Source: Spirillospora albida (GTDB lineage: Bacteria; Actinomycetota; Actinomycetes; Streptosporangiales; Streptosporangiaceae). Taken from it: 64,000 nucleotides of DNA. This document shows positions 56,713 to 63,969 of this stretch, piece by piece; the stretch's first letter is position 1; every line of letters begins with the position of its first letter. Both the position numbers and the translations under genes were made by a program. The stretch is from positions 185,663 through 249,662 of the forward strand of contig NZ_JOFJ01000007.1 of NCBI RefSeq assembly GCF_000718255.1, given 5' to 3'. Below the pieces are notes generated by a model. That model was given only the letters and a program-made list of their open reading frames with translations. It did not search any database and had not been told where the DNA came from.

Positions 56713-57750
56713 ATGCCCACACCCGCGCAGCCCTCCGTCCCGCCGCCCGCCATGCCGGCGGTGCCCGCCGCGCCGCCGGCCGCCCGCCACCCGTTCCCCG
56801 TCTACATCGCGTCGCTGGAAAGCCCCCGGTCTCGGCGGGCGATGAGCGCGTGCCTGCACCGCCTCGCCGCGCTGCTGCACACCGCCGCGGGACGCGACCC
56901 CGGCCCGTCCCCGGCCGAGACGTTCCCGTGGGCGCTGCTGCGAGCCGAGCACACCGCCGCCGCGCGCACCCTGATCGCCGCGCAGACCCTGGCCGGCCCC
57001 GGCGGGGAGGAACGCCCCTGGTCGCCGTCCTACCGGAACCTGCACCTGTCGGCCCTGCGGGGCGTGCTGCAGGCGGCGTGGCGGCTCGGGGAGATGACCA
57101 CCGACGACTACCACCGCGCCAAGGCGGTCCGGAACTTCCGGGGCACGCGGCTGCCGGCGGGCCGCAGCGTCCACGCCGCCGAGTTCACCGCGCTGCTGCG
57201 GGCCTGCGCGGCCGACCGGTCCCCGGCCGGGGTCCGCGACGCGGCGCTGCTCGCCGTCCTCTACACCACCGGCGCGCGCCGCTCGGAGATCGCGGGCCTG
57301 CGCCGCGAGGACTACGACCCGGGGGAGCGGTCGCTGCGCATCATCGGGAAGGGCGACAAGGAACGCGTCGAGTACGTCCACGAGGGCGCCGCGGCGCTGC
57401 TGGGGGCGTGGCTGGCGGCCGACGAGCGGGCGTCCGGGCCGATGTTCACCCCCGTGCACCGGACGGGCGCGATCCAGCGGCGCCCCATGACGGACGCGGC
57501 CGTCCGCAACGCCGTGGTGAAACGCCGCAAGGAGGCGGGGCTGCCGCCGCTGACACCGCACGACTTCCGCCGCACGTTCATCGGCGACCTCCTCGACCAG
57601 GGCGTCGACCTGGCGACCGTCCAGCAGCTCGTCGGGCACGCCTCACCCGCGACCACCGCCCGCTACGACCGCCGCCCCGGACGGCGGCGCCGCGGCGCCG
57701 TCGACCGCCTCCCCTTCCCCGACCCCCGGGACGTCCGCCCCGCCCCCTGA
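56713..57750 (+). CDS. Tyrosine recombinase (XerC/integrase family), orphan
   Basis: 345 residues from ATG 56713 (poor ribosome site). N-terminal core-binding SAM-like domain about 30-140. Catalytic domain about 150-330 with all expected residues: Arg in YTTGARRSEIAGLR (about 190), Lys in IIGKGDKERVEY, HxxR in LTPHDFRRTFIGDL, second His in QLVGHASPATT and Tyr in TARYDRRP (about 318). The protein should be active in cutting and joining DNA. No other integrative-element gene is adjacent, so it is either a lone domesticated recombinase or a remnant; the divergent coiled-coil gene is its only clear partner. Confidence 0.9.
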   Translation: MPTPAQPSVPPPAMPAVPAAPPAARHPFPVYIASLESPRSRRAMSACLHRLAALLHTAAGRDPGPSPAETFPWALLRAEHTAAARTLIAAQTLAGPGGEERPWSPSYRNLHLSALRGVLQAAWRLGEMTTDDYHRAKAVRNFRGTRLPAGRSVHAAEFTALLRACAADRSPAGVRDAALLAVLYTTGARRSEIAGLRREDYDPGERSLRIIGKGDKERVEYVHEGAAALLGAWLAADERASGPMFTPVHRTGAIQRRPMTDAAVRNAVVKRRKEAGLPPLTPHDFRRTFIGDLLDQGVDLATVQQLVGHASPATTARYDRRPGRRRRGAVDRLPFPDPRDVRPAP

Positions 57751-57816
57751 CGGAATCACCCCCGCACAGGCGGTTTCCTAGGATGGGGAGGACCGCAGGC
57801 AGGGGAGGGGACCACC

Positions 57817-58437
57817 ATGACGGCCGACACCGCGGGCGCGCCGCGCACGCAGCGGCTGCTGCTGCGCCAGTGGCGGGACACCGACCGGGAACCGTTCGCC
57901 GCGATGAACGCCGACCCGCACGTCATGGAGCACTTCCCCGCCCCGCTGTCACGGACCGACAGCGACGCCCTCGCCGACCGCGCCGCCGCCGCGATCGAAC
58001 GGGACGGCTGGGGCCTGTGGGCCCTGGAGATCATCGAGACCGGTGCGTTCATCGGGTTCACCGGCCTGAACGTCCCCGCCTACGACGCCCCGTTCATGCC
58101 CGCCACCGAGATCGGATGGCGGCTCGCCCGAACCGCCTGGGGCCACGGCTACGCGACGGAGGCGGCACGGGCCGCGCTCGCGTACGCCTTCGGGGAACTC
58201 GCGCTCGAGGAGGTCGTGTCGTTCACCACGACCGGCAACCACCGCTCCCGCGCCGTCATGGAACGCATCGGCATGACCCGCGACCCCCGCGACGACTTCG
58301 ACCACCCCCTGCTGCCCGAGGGCCATCCGCTGCGCCGCCACGTCCTGTACCGCATCACGGCGACCCCCTCGAACCGTCAGCCGGGCTCCCGCCAGGGGAC
58401 CGCGCGCACCGTGACGTGGTCGTCGCCCGGGTCGTAG
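57817..58437 (+). CDS. GNAT-family acetyltransferase with read-through tail
   Basis: 206 residues from ATG 57817 with a GGGGAGGGGA site. Typical RimJ/RimL-type motifs: TQRLLLRQWRDTDREPFAAM, IGFTGLNVPAYDAPFMPATE, AWGHGYATEAARAALAYAFG and GNHRSRAVMERIGMTRDPRD. HVLYRITA (about 178) is the usual end. The remaining ~25 residues (TPSNRQPGSRQGTARTVTWS...) are encoded opposite the end of the convergent gene, a 61-base overlap, suggesting a lost stop codon. Confidence 0.88.
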   Translation: MTADTAGAPRTQRLLLRQWRDTDREPFAAMNADPHVMEHFPAPLSRTDSDALADRAAAAIERDGWGLWALEIIETGAFIGFTGLNVPAYDAPFMPATEIGWRLARTAWGHGYATEAARAALAYAFGELALEEVVSFTTTGNHRSRAVMERIGMTRDPRDDFDHPLLPEGHPLRRHVLYRITATPSNRQPGSRQGTARTVTWSSPGS

Positions 58438-59552
58438 TACGACAGCAGCAGCGCCTCCCGCGTGCTGAGCTCGGGATGCCCGAACAGCGCGCGGCACTGG
58501 TCGTGCCCCGTCCCGTCCGCGCACGGCACCCGCCCCTCCCCGAAGCGCCGCCACGGCCCCTCCGGCGACCGCGCCCGCCACAGCCGGTACCGGCCGCCCA
58601 GCCCGGCCTGCTCCACCATCACCAGCCCCTGCCCGGACGCGCCGAAGTCCGCGACGTGCACCGCCAGCGGCAGCGCACCCGGCACCACCGCCACCGCCCC
58701 GAACGCGTCCCGCGACCAGCCCGACCCCGTCCGGTACATGTACGCGCCCGGGTCCCGCCAGGACGCCGGATCCGCGCGGACCCGCGCCAGCATCACCCGC
58801 CCCGCGCCGCACCCGCCGAGGGCGGGAGAGTCGCACACCGCCGCGAACAGGTACAGGTACCCGCCGGCGAACACGGGCGACCCCAGGTTCTGCTGCGCCG
58901 GCAGCCCGGCCGGCGCGGTGAACAGCCGCGTCCGCCCCTCCACCACGCGGTCGCCCGGCCGGTACTCCACCACCCCGAACCCCTGCGTCGCGATCGTGTC
59001 GCGCCGCACGCACACATCCGTGTAGGTGATCAGCACCGCGTCCGACCCCGGCACCCGCGCCGCGCCCGACGCCCACGACGCGCTGTAGGCGGCGCCCGGC
59101 ACACGGCAGGGCGCGCCGCCCGGCAGGACCAGCCCGTCCGGCGGCGCCAGCAGGCCCTGCGGCGGCCCGTCACGCGGCCCCGCCGGTCGTCCCGGCGCGG
59201 GCAGCTCGGTGAGGGCGTCGGGGACCCGGCCGGGCGCCGCCGCGCCCGCCGCCGCGGTCACCCCGAACACCATCCCCGGCCGCGTCCCCCTCCACACCGA
59301 GTCGCAGAACAGCCACAGGCTCCGCCGCGCGCCGCGATCGTCCCGGCCCGGCAGCGGCACCGAGTACCCGCAGTCCCGGTCGATCATGTTCCCGGGCGCC
59401 GCGAGCTCGTACCGCGACAGCACCCGCGCCGGCGGCGCCGCACCCGGCCCCGCCGCCCGCGGCGCGGTGACCAGGACGACGACGGCCGCGACGATCAGCG
59501 TGGCCACCGCGGCGGCCGCCGCGACCAGCGGGTCCAGTGTCGAGTTCCGGAT
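58377..59552 (-). CDS. Membrane-anchored extracellular beta-propeller-like (DUF4185-type) protein
   Basis: About 391 residues if started at ATC 59552, which has AGGAGG nine bases upstream. The next canonical in-frame start is TTG 59630, lacking a site. A membrane anchor lies near the N-terminus (VAAAAAVATLIVAAVVVLVT); the rest is outside: LWLFCDSVWRGT, ITYTDVCVRRDTIATQGFG, NLGSPVFAGGYLYLFAAVCD, GYMYRTGSGWSRDAFG-like blades, six cysteines. It resembles DUF4185-type propellers, some of which handle sugars. No catalytic residue is assigned. Confidence 0.65.
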   Translation of the reverse strand: MRNSTLDPLVAAAAAVATLIVAAVVVLVTAPRAAGPGAAPPARVLSRYELAAPGNMIDRDCGYSVPLPGRDDRGARRSLWLFCDSVWRGTRPGMVFGVTAAAGAAAPGRVPDALTELPAPGRPAGPRDGPPQGLLAPPDGLVLPGGAPCRVPGAAYSASWASGAARVPGSDAVLITYTDVCVRRDTIATQGFGVVEYRPGDRVVEGRTRLFTAPAGLPAQQNLGSPVFAGGYLYLFAAVCDSPALGGCGAGRVMLARVRADPASWRDPGAYMYRTGSGWSRDAFGAVAVVPGALPLAVHVADFGASGQGLVMVEQAGLGGRYRLWRARSPEGPWRRFGEGRVPCADGTGHDQCRALFGHPELSTREALLLSYYDPGDDHVTVRAVPWREPG

Positions 59553-59764
59553 GGTCGTCGGCCTCCTCGGATCGGCGGGGCCCCAGCCTCCCGCGCCGCA
59601 CCCTCCCGGATCAACCCGCGGCCCCGGCAACCGGGCGGCGGACGCCGTTCCGGTCAGGACCGTTCCCCGCCGAACCCCGGTCCGGACCGGCCCGCGTGAT
59701 TACACCGCGCCTCTCGAGGAACCCCCGATGAACAAAAGACCCCCCACCGGAAGGACATACCGAG

Positions 59765-60037
59765 ATGACCACCCCCTCGACGCCCGGGAAGGGCGCGTCC
59801 GCCATCCGCGACGCCGCGGGCTCCGCCGCCGGCAACGCCAAGACCACCGCCCAGGACACCGCCGAAACGGCCGGCCGCACCGGCGCCCAGGCCGGCGGCC
59901 ACGTCGTCGCGCTCCCCGGCCGCGTCGCCGGCCTGACCAAGCTACTGACCCTGCGGCGGCTCCTGCGCGCCGTCCCGATCGCCGCCGCCGCCGGCGCCGG
60001 CCTCGCCGTCGGACGCCTCACCGCCCGCAAACGCTGA
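59765..60037 (+). CDS. Small Ala/Thr-rich protein at the head of the gas-vesicle cluster
   Basis: 90 residues from ATG 59765 with GGAAGGA upstream. The first ~50 residues are Ala/Gly/Thr-rich and helical or disordered (AIRDAAGSAAGNAKTTAQDT). The last 40 contain LTKLLTLRRLLRAVPIAAAA GAGLAVGRL, a membrane-binding or single membrane helix with a basic end. I do not recognise the family. A terminator separates it from gvpA, so it is probably transcribed alone, possibly linked to vesicles by position only. Confidence 0.6.
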   Translation: MTTPSTPGKGASAIRDAAGSAAGNAKTTAQDTAETAGRTGAQAGGHVVALPGRVAGLTKLLTLRRLLRAVPIAAAAGAGLAVGRLTARKR

Positions 60038-60051
60038 CCCAAGCCCCCGAC

Positions 60052-60086
60052 GCGGCGCCCGGCCGGCACCCCCGGCCGGGCGCCGC
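60052..60086 (+). terminator. Terminator hairpin before gvpA
   Basis: GCGGCGCCCGGCCGG (60052-60066) pairs perfectly with CCGGCCGGGCGCCGC (60072-60086), a 15-bp stem with CACCC loop. It ends the 59765 gene, so gvpA needs its own promoter downstream. Confidence 0.75.
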
Positions 60087-60102
60087 ACCACTTGGCACCG
60101 CC

Positions 60103-60569
60103 ATGACCGAATCACGACGACCTGTTTAGAGAGATCAGAGCGGGTAGAAGCCCCGCCGAGAACACGCAGCCAGAACCCCCGCGGCGGAGGCGGCCGAAGC
60201 GGCAGCAGCCTCGCCGACGTCATCGACCTCATCCTCGAAAAGGGACTGGTCATCGACGTCTACGCCCGCGTCTCCCTCGTGGGCATCGAGATCCTCACCG
60301 TGGACGTCCGCATCGTCGTCGCCAGCGTCGACACCTACCTGCGGTTCGCCGAGGCCGTGAACCGCCTCGACATCGCCCACGACGGCACCTCCCAGGGCCT
60401 GCCGCAGTTCGTCAGCGGCATGCAGGAATCGGGCGCCAAGCAGAAGACCCGCGGCGCCCTCGAAGGCGCCGGCGAACGCCTCAAGGAGACGTTCGGATCC
60501 GGCGACGACGACGACAAGGAACGGCAGCCCGCGCGGCGCCGCTCCACCAAGAAGGAGGACGACGAATGA
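60103..60569 (+). CDS. gvpA: Gas vesicle structural protein GvpA; start codon unresolved
   Basis: GvpA family core is unmistakable: SSLADVIDLILEKGLVIDVY, ARVSLVGIEILTVDVRIVVA, SVDTYLRFAEAVNRLDIA. GvpA forms the ribbed vesicle wall. The charged C-terminus (ERLKETFGSGDDDDKERQPA) is an extension typical of actinobacterial copies. The frame has no ATG, GTG or TTG between the core and the upstream region except GTG 60279, which is internal. ATG 60103 opens MTESRRPV in another frame, meeting a stop at TAG (60127-60129); a -1 shift at GTTTA would join it to the gvpA frame. The stop overlaps gvpF (ATGA). Coordinates give the widest reading. Confidence 0.75.
60124..60147 (+). promoter_or_regulatory. 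Sigma-B-like promoter for gvpA
   Basis: GTTT (60124-60127), fourteen bases, then GGGTAG (60142-60147). This matches the GTTT-N14-16-GGGTA consensus of sigma-B/sigma-F-class stress sigma factors in actinomycetes. If used, transcription would begin near 60154, inside the reading described for the gvpA amino-terminus. Confidence 0.55.
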
Positions 60570-61354
60570 CCACGCCGCAGCCCCCCGCGGCAGGCGACGG
60601 GGACCGCGCGCCCCAGTACGTGTACGGAGTCACCCGCGCGGACGCCGCACCCCCCGGCGACGACGTCACCGGCCTCGACGACAAGCCCGTGACGCTCGTC
60701 ACCGACGGCGGCCGGGTCGCCGCCCTCGTCAGCGACCTGCCCACCGGCAGGCCCCTCGGCGAACGCGCCGACCTCGTCGCCCACCAGCGCGTCCTCACCG
60801 CGATGCTCGACGCCGGCACCGTCGTCGTCCCGTTCCGCTTCGGCGCGGCCCTCGCCGACCGCGACGCCGTCCGCACCGAACTCCTCGAAGCCAACACCGA
60901 CCGCCTCGGCGACCTCCTCGACCGCCTCGACGGCCGCGTCGAGCTCCGCCTCAAGGCCACCTACGTCCAGGACACCGTCCTGCGCGAGATCATGCAGGAC
61001 GAACCCGAGGTCGCCGCGCTCGCCACCCGGCTCCGCGAGGTCCCCGACGACGCCGCCGACGCCGTCTACTACGACCGCGTCCGCCTCGGCGAACTCATCG
61101 CCCAGGCGATGCAGCGCCGCCGCGAGGACGAGGCCCGCGCCCTGCTGGACGCCGCCGCGCCCGCCGCCGAGGCCGTCGTCGCCAAGGAACCCGCACGCGA
61201 AGAGGACGTCCTGGACGCCTCCTTCCTCGTCGACACCGCCCGCCGCACCGAGTTCGAACGGGCCGTCGACAAGCTCGCCGAGTCCTGCGCCGACCGCATC
61301 AAGATCCGGCTCGTCGGGCCCCTGCCGCCCTACGACTTCGTCCCCGAGGCCTGA
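60566..61354 (+). CDS. gvpF: Gas vesicle protein GvpF (GvpF/L family)
   Basis: 262 residues, ATGA overlap with gvpA. GvpF/L fold: PQYVYGVTRADAAPPGDDVT, VLTAMLDAGTVVVPFRFGAA, VELRLKATYVQDTVLREIMQ, VLDASFLVDTARRTEFERAV and the C-terminal IKIRLVGPLPPYDFV. It helps assemble the vesicle and binds GvpA. I call it GvpF since it follows gvpA; the second family member downstream is called GvpL. Confidence 0.92.
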   Translation: MTTPQPPAAGDGDRAPQYVYGVTRADAAPPGDDVTGLDDKPVTLVTDGGRVAALVSDLPTGRPLGERADLVAHQRVLTAMLDAGTVVVPFRFGAALADRDAVRTELLEANTDRLGDLLDRLDGRVELRLKATYVQDTVLREIMQDEPEVAALATRLREVPDDAADAVYYDRVRLGELIAQAMQRRREDEARALLDAAAPAAEAVVAKEPAREEDVLDASFLVDTARRTEFERAVDKLAESCADRIKIRLVGPLPPYDFVPEA

Positions 61355-61355
61355 C

Positions 61356-61595
61356 ATGGGGCTGTTCAGCGGGCTGGTCACGCTGCCCCTCGCCCCCGTC
61401 AAGGGCGTGGTGTGGCTCGCGGAGGTCCTCACCGAGCAGGCCGAGCAGCGGCTCTACGACCCCGGCCGGATCGCCGCAGAGATGCAGCAGATCGCCGACG
61501 AGGTCGCCGACGGGGAGATCACCGAGGAGGAGGCCGCCGCCCGCGAGGAGGAACTGATCGAACGCCTCCACGAGGGCCGCGCCCGCGGATGGTGA
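61356..61595 (+). CDS. gvpG: Gas vesicle protein GvpG
   Basis: 79 residues. Starts MGLFSGLVTLPLAPVKGVVW, then a helical segment LAEVLTEQAEQRLYDPGRIA and the acidic tail VADGEITEEEAAAREEELIE. This is the GvpG signature, a small helical assembly factor. It is one base downstream of gvpF's stop, so translationally coupled. Confidence 0.93.
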   Translation: MGLFSGLVTLPLAPVKGVVWLAEVLTEQAEQRLYDPGRIAAEMQQIADEVADGEITEEEAAAREEELIERLHEGRARGW

Positions 61596-61606
61596 AGGGA
61601 GCGACC

Positions 61607-61864
61607 ATGCTGTCCGCGGCCGAAGCCGCAAAACGCGCCGCCGATCACGTCAACGCGATGACCGGCCGCGCCGCCGAGTGCATCGTCGGCGTCGAACGCG
61701 CCGGCGACGACGGCTGGCGGATCTGCGTCGAGGTCGTGGAGACCCGCCGCATCCCCGACTCCGCCGACATCCTCGCGATCTACGACGCCGAGGTGGACGC
61801 CGACGGGGAACTGGTCTCCTACCGGCGCGTCCGCCGCTACCCGCGCGGCCACGTCGACCGCTAG
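61607..61864 (+). CDS. gvpO: Gas vesicle protein GvpO
   Basis: 85 residues from ATG 61607, preceded by GAAGGGAG; ATG 61589 is in frame but overlaps gvpG. Core: AAEAAKRAADHVNAMTGRAA, DGWRICVEVVETRRIPDSAD, ILAIYDAEVDADGELVSYRR, VRRYPRG. GvpO is an accessory protein of actinomycete and archaeal vesicles, required for their formation in haloarchaea. Confidence 0.88.
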   Translation: MLSAAEAAKRAADHVNAMTGRAAECIVGVERAGDDGWRICVEVVETRRIPDSADILAIYDAEVDADGELVSYRRVRRYPRGHVDR

Positions 61865-61906
61865 CAGGCACGGGCCGCCACGAAAGGACGACAGGGATGG
61901 GAACCG

Positions 61907-62290
61907 ATGAGTGAGATCTCGTGGGCGGGAGGCCGCTCGCCCGCGCAGCGGATGTCGGGGGAGCGCCAGTCGGCGAACCTCGCCGACCTCCTGGAGCGCA
62001 TCCTCGACAAGGGCATCGTGATCGTCGGGGACATCCGGGTGAACCTCCTGGACATCGAGCTCCTCACGATCCGGCTGCGGCTGCTCGTCGCGTCCGTCGA
62101 CCGGGCCCGCGAAATGGGCATCGACTGGTGGGAGCACGACCCGTCCCTGTCGTCCAAGGCCCGCCAGAAGGAGGTGCCCGCCGCCGAGGAGGACGCCTCC
62201 CTCGAGAGCATGCGCGAGGAGAACCGGCTCCTGCGCGAACGCCTCGCCGCCCTCGAAGCCGCCGCGTCAGGGAAGGAGAACGCCGAATGA
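61907..62290 (+). CDS. gvpJ: Gas vesicle protein GvpJ (GvpA-related)
   Basis: 127 residues. The GvpA-like core SANLADLLERILDKGIVIVG, DIRVNLLDIELLTIRLRLLV and the ASVDRAREMGIDWWEHDPSL motif mark GvpJ rather than GvpA. The C-terminal ~40 residues form a charged coiled coil (ESMREENRLLRERLAALEAA). GvpJ sits at the vesicle tips or in assembly intermediates. ATGA overlap with gvpL. Confidence 0.88.
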   Translation: MSEISWAGGRSPAQRMSGERQSANLADLLERILDKGIVIVGDIRVNLLDIELLTIRLRLLVASVDRAREMGIDWWEHDPSLSSKARQKEVPAAEEDASLESMREENRLLRERLAALEAAASGKENAE

Positions 62291-63138
62291 CCACCCCCGC
62301 GACCACCCCCGCGACCGGCCCCGCGACCGGCCCCGCCGGCGCCGTGTACCTGTACGGAGTCGCCCGCGACCTCACCCCCGGCACCCTCCCCGCCCTCAGC
62401 GGCGTCGGCGGCGCACCCGTCCGCACCCTCACCGCAGGCCGCCTCACCGCCCTCGTCAGCACCGTCCCCCTCGCCGAGTACGGGGAGGCCGCCCTCCGCG
62501 AGAACCTCGAGGACCTCGCCTGGCTCGAGGAGACCGCCCGCGCCCACCACGACGTCGTCGCCCGCGCCGCCGCCGCCGCGCCCACCGCGCCCGTCCGCAT
62601 CGCGACCCTCTACCGCGACGACGCCCGCGTCACCGCCCTCCTCGGCAGCGAGGCCGCCGCGTTCGCCGCCGTTCTCGACCGGATCACCGGCCGCTCCGAA
62701 TGGGGCGTCAAGGCCTACCTCCGCAAGGAGCCCGTCACCACCCGCGACCCCGGTGGGGGGCCTGCGCCGGACGCCGGGCCCCCCACCGGCCCCCCGCCCG
62801 CCGGGCAGGGCACCGCGTACCTGCGGCGCCGCCAGGACGAGCGCCGCCGCACCGACGAGGCCGCCCGCCGCCGCAGCCAGCGCGCCGCCGACCTGCACGC
62901 CGAACTCGCCGACCACGCCGTCGCGTCCCGCCACCACCCCCCGCAGGACCCCCGCCTGTCCGGACGCACCCAGACCCAGATCCTCAACGTCGCCTACCTC
63001 CTCGACGACGACCAGGCCGAAGGGTTCCTCGCCGTCACCCGCGCGATCGGCGACCGCGTCCCCGAACTCGAACTCGAGGTCACCGGCCCCTGGCCGCCCT
63101 ACTCCTTCATCGACACCGCCGAGGCGGCCCGCGCATGA
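62287..63138 (+). CDS. gvpL: Gas vesicle protein GvpL (GvpF/L family)
   Basis: 283 residues from ATG 62287. GvpF/L fold: GAVYLYGVARDLTPGTLPAL, APTAPVRIATLYRDDARVTA, EWGVKAYLRKEPVTTRDPGG, GQGTAYLRRRQDERRRTDEA, RTQTQILNVAYLLDDDQAEG and LELEVTGPWPPYSFIDTAEA. The Gly/Pro insertion (DPGGGPAPDAGPPTGPPPAG) about residue 155 is an extra loop compared with GvpF. It overlaps gvpJ. Confidence 0.92.
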   Translation: MTTPATTPATGPATGPAGAVYLYGVARDLTPGTLPALSGVGGAPVRTLTAGRLTALVSTVPLAEYGEAALRENLEDLAWLEETARAHHDVVARAAAAAPTAPVRIATLYRDDARVTALLGSEAAAFAAVLDRITGRSEWGVKAYLRKEPVTTRDPGGGPAPDAGPPTGPPPAGQGTAYLRRRQDERRRTDEAARRRSQRAADLHAELADHAVASRHHPPQDPRLSGRTQTQILNVAYLLDDDQAEGFLAVTRAIGDRVPELELEVTGPWPPYSFIDTAEAARA

Positions 63139-63190
63139 CCCCCGCCGCCACCGGACACCGGGCGGACGGCCGCCGGGGGAGGGGAGCGGC

Positions 63191-63394
63191 ATGAGCGCCG
63201 TCCTGGACTCCGGACGCGACGTCCCCCTCGAACGCGTCGCCCTCGTCGACCTCCTCGACCGGCTCCTCGCCGGCGGCGTCGTCATCGCCGGCGACCTCGT
63301 CATCTCCATCGCCGACGTCGACCTCGTCCAGGTATCGCTGCGCGCCCTCATCACCACCGTCCGCGACGACCTGTTCCCCGAGGAGACCCCATGA
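63191..63394 (+). CDS. gvpS: Gas vesicle protein GvpS (GvpA-related)
   Basis: 67 residues from ATG 63191, GGGGAGGGGA upstream. Core VALVDLLDRLLAGGVVIAGD, LVISIADVDLVQVSLRALIT is the GvpS/short-GvpA type (as in Bacillus megaterium GvpS). The stop overlaps the gvpK start (ATGA). Role: minor structural or assembly protein. Confidence 0.88.
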   Translation: MSAVLDSGRDVPLERVALVDLLDRLLAGGVVIAGDLVISIADVDLVQVSLRALITTVRDDLFPEETP

Positions 63395-63906
63395 CCGAAC
63401 CCACCGAACCCCGGCACGCCCCCGTGACCGGCGACGCCGCCGTCCACGACGCCACCCCCGGCGACCCGTTCACCGACGCGATCCTCGCCGGCCGCACCGG
63501 CGGCGCCACCGGCCCCGTCCCCGTCCGGGCCGCCCCCGCCCGCAGACCCGAACCGGAACACCACCGCCGCGCCGACGACCGCGCCGACGACCGCGCCGAC
63601 CACGAACGCCGCCTGCGGGACGCCTCCTCCCGCACCATGCAGCGGCTCCGCTCCGACCCCGAAACCGTCGAACGCGACCTGGTGAAACTCGTCCTCACCC
63701 TCGTCGAGCTCATCCGCCAGCTCATGGAACGCCAGGCCCTGCGCCGCGCCGAGGGCGGCACCCTCACCGACGAGCAGACCGAGCAGGTCGGCCTCGCCCT
63801 CATGCGCCTGGACGAGGCCATGACCCGCCTCAAGGACCACTTCGACCTCGACGACCACGACCTCAACCTCGACCTCGGCCCCCTCGGCCCCCTCCTGCCC
63901 GACTGA
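63391..63906 (+). CDS. gvpK: Gas vesicle protein GvpK
   Basis: 171 residues. The N-terminal ~80 are Pro/Arg/Asp-rich and probably disordered, including a repeated RADDRADDRAD. GvpK core from about 85: SDPETVERDLVKLVLTLVEL, IRQLMERQALRRAEGGTLTD, EQVGLALMRLDEAMTRLKDH. Last gene of the operon; a palindrome 25 bases downstream may end transcription. Confidence 0.93.
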   Translation: MTEPTEPRHAPVTGDAAVHDATPGDPFTDAILAGRTGGATGPVPVRAAPARRPEPEHHRRADDRADDRADHERRLRDASSRTMQRLRSDPETVERDLVKLVLTLVELIRQLMERQALRRAEGGTLTDEQTEQVGLALMRLDEAMTRLKDHFDLDDHDLNLDLGPLGPLLPD

Positions 63907-63930
63907 GGCGCCCCGGATCTTCCGGACAGG

Positions 63931-63950
63931 TCCCCAACTAGGGTTGGGGA
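63931..63950. promoter_or_regulatory. 8-4-8 perfect palindrome after gvpK
   Basis: TCCCCAAC-TAGG-GTTGGGGA. It may be the terminator of the gvp operon or an operator of the next gene; the TAGGGT inside could also be a -10. Confidence 0.45.
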
Positions 63951-63969
63951 GAACCGGAAGGGAAGGTCG

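Noticed and set aside
63135..63194. A 19-codon open frame between gvpL and gvpS
   Set aside because: Too short, low-complexity (Arg/Gly), not conserved in gas-vesicle clusters as far as I know.
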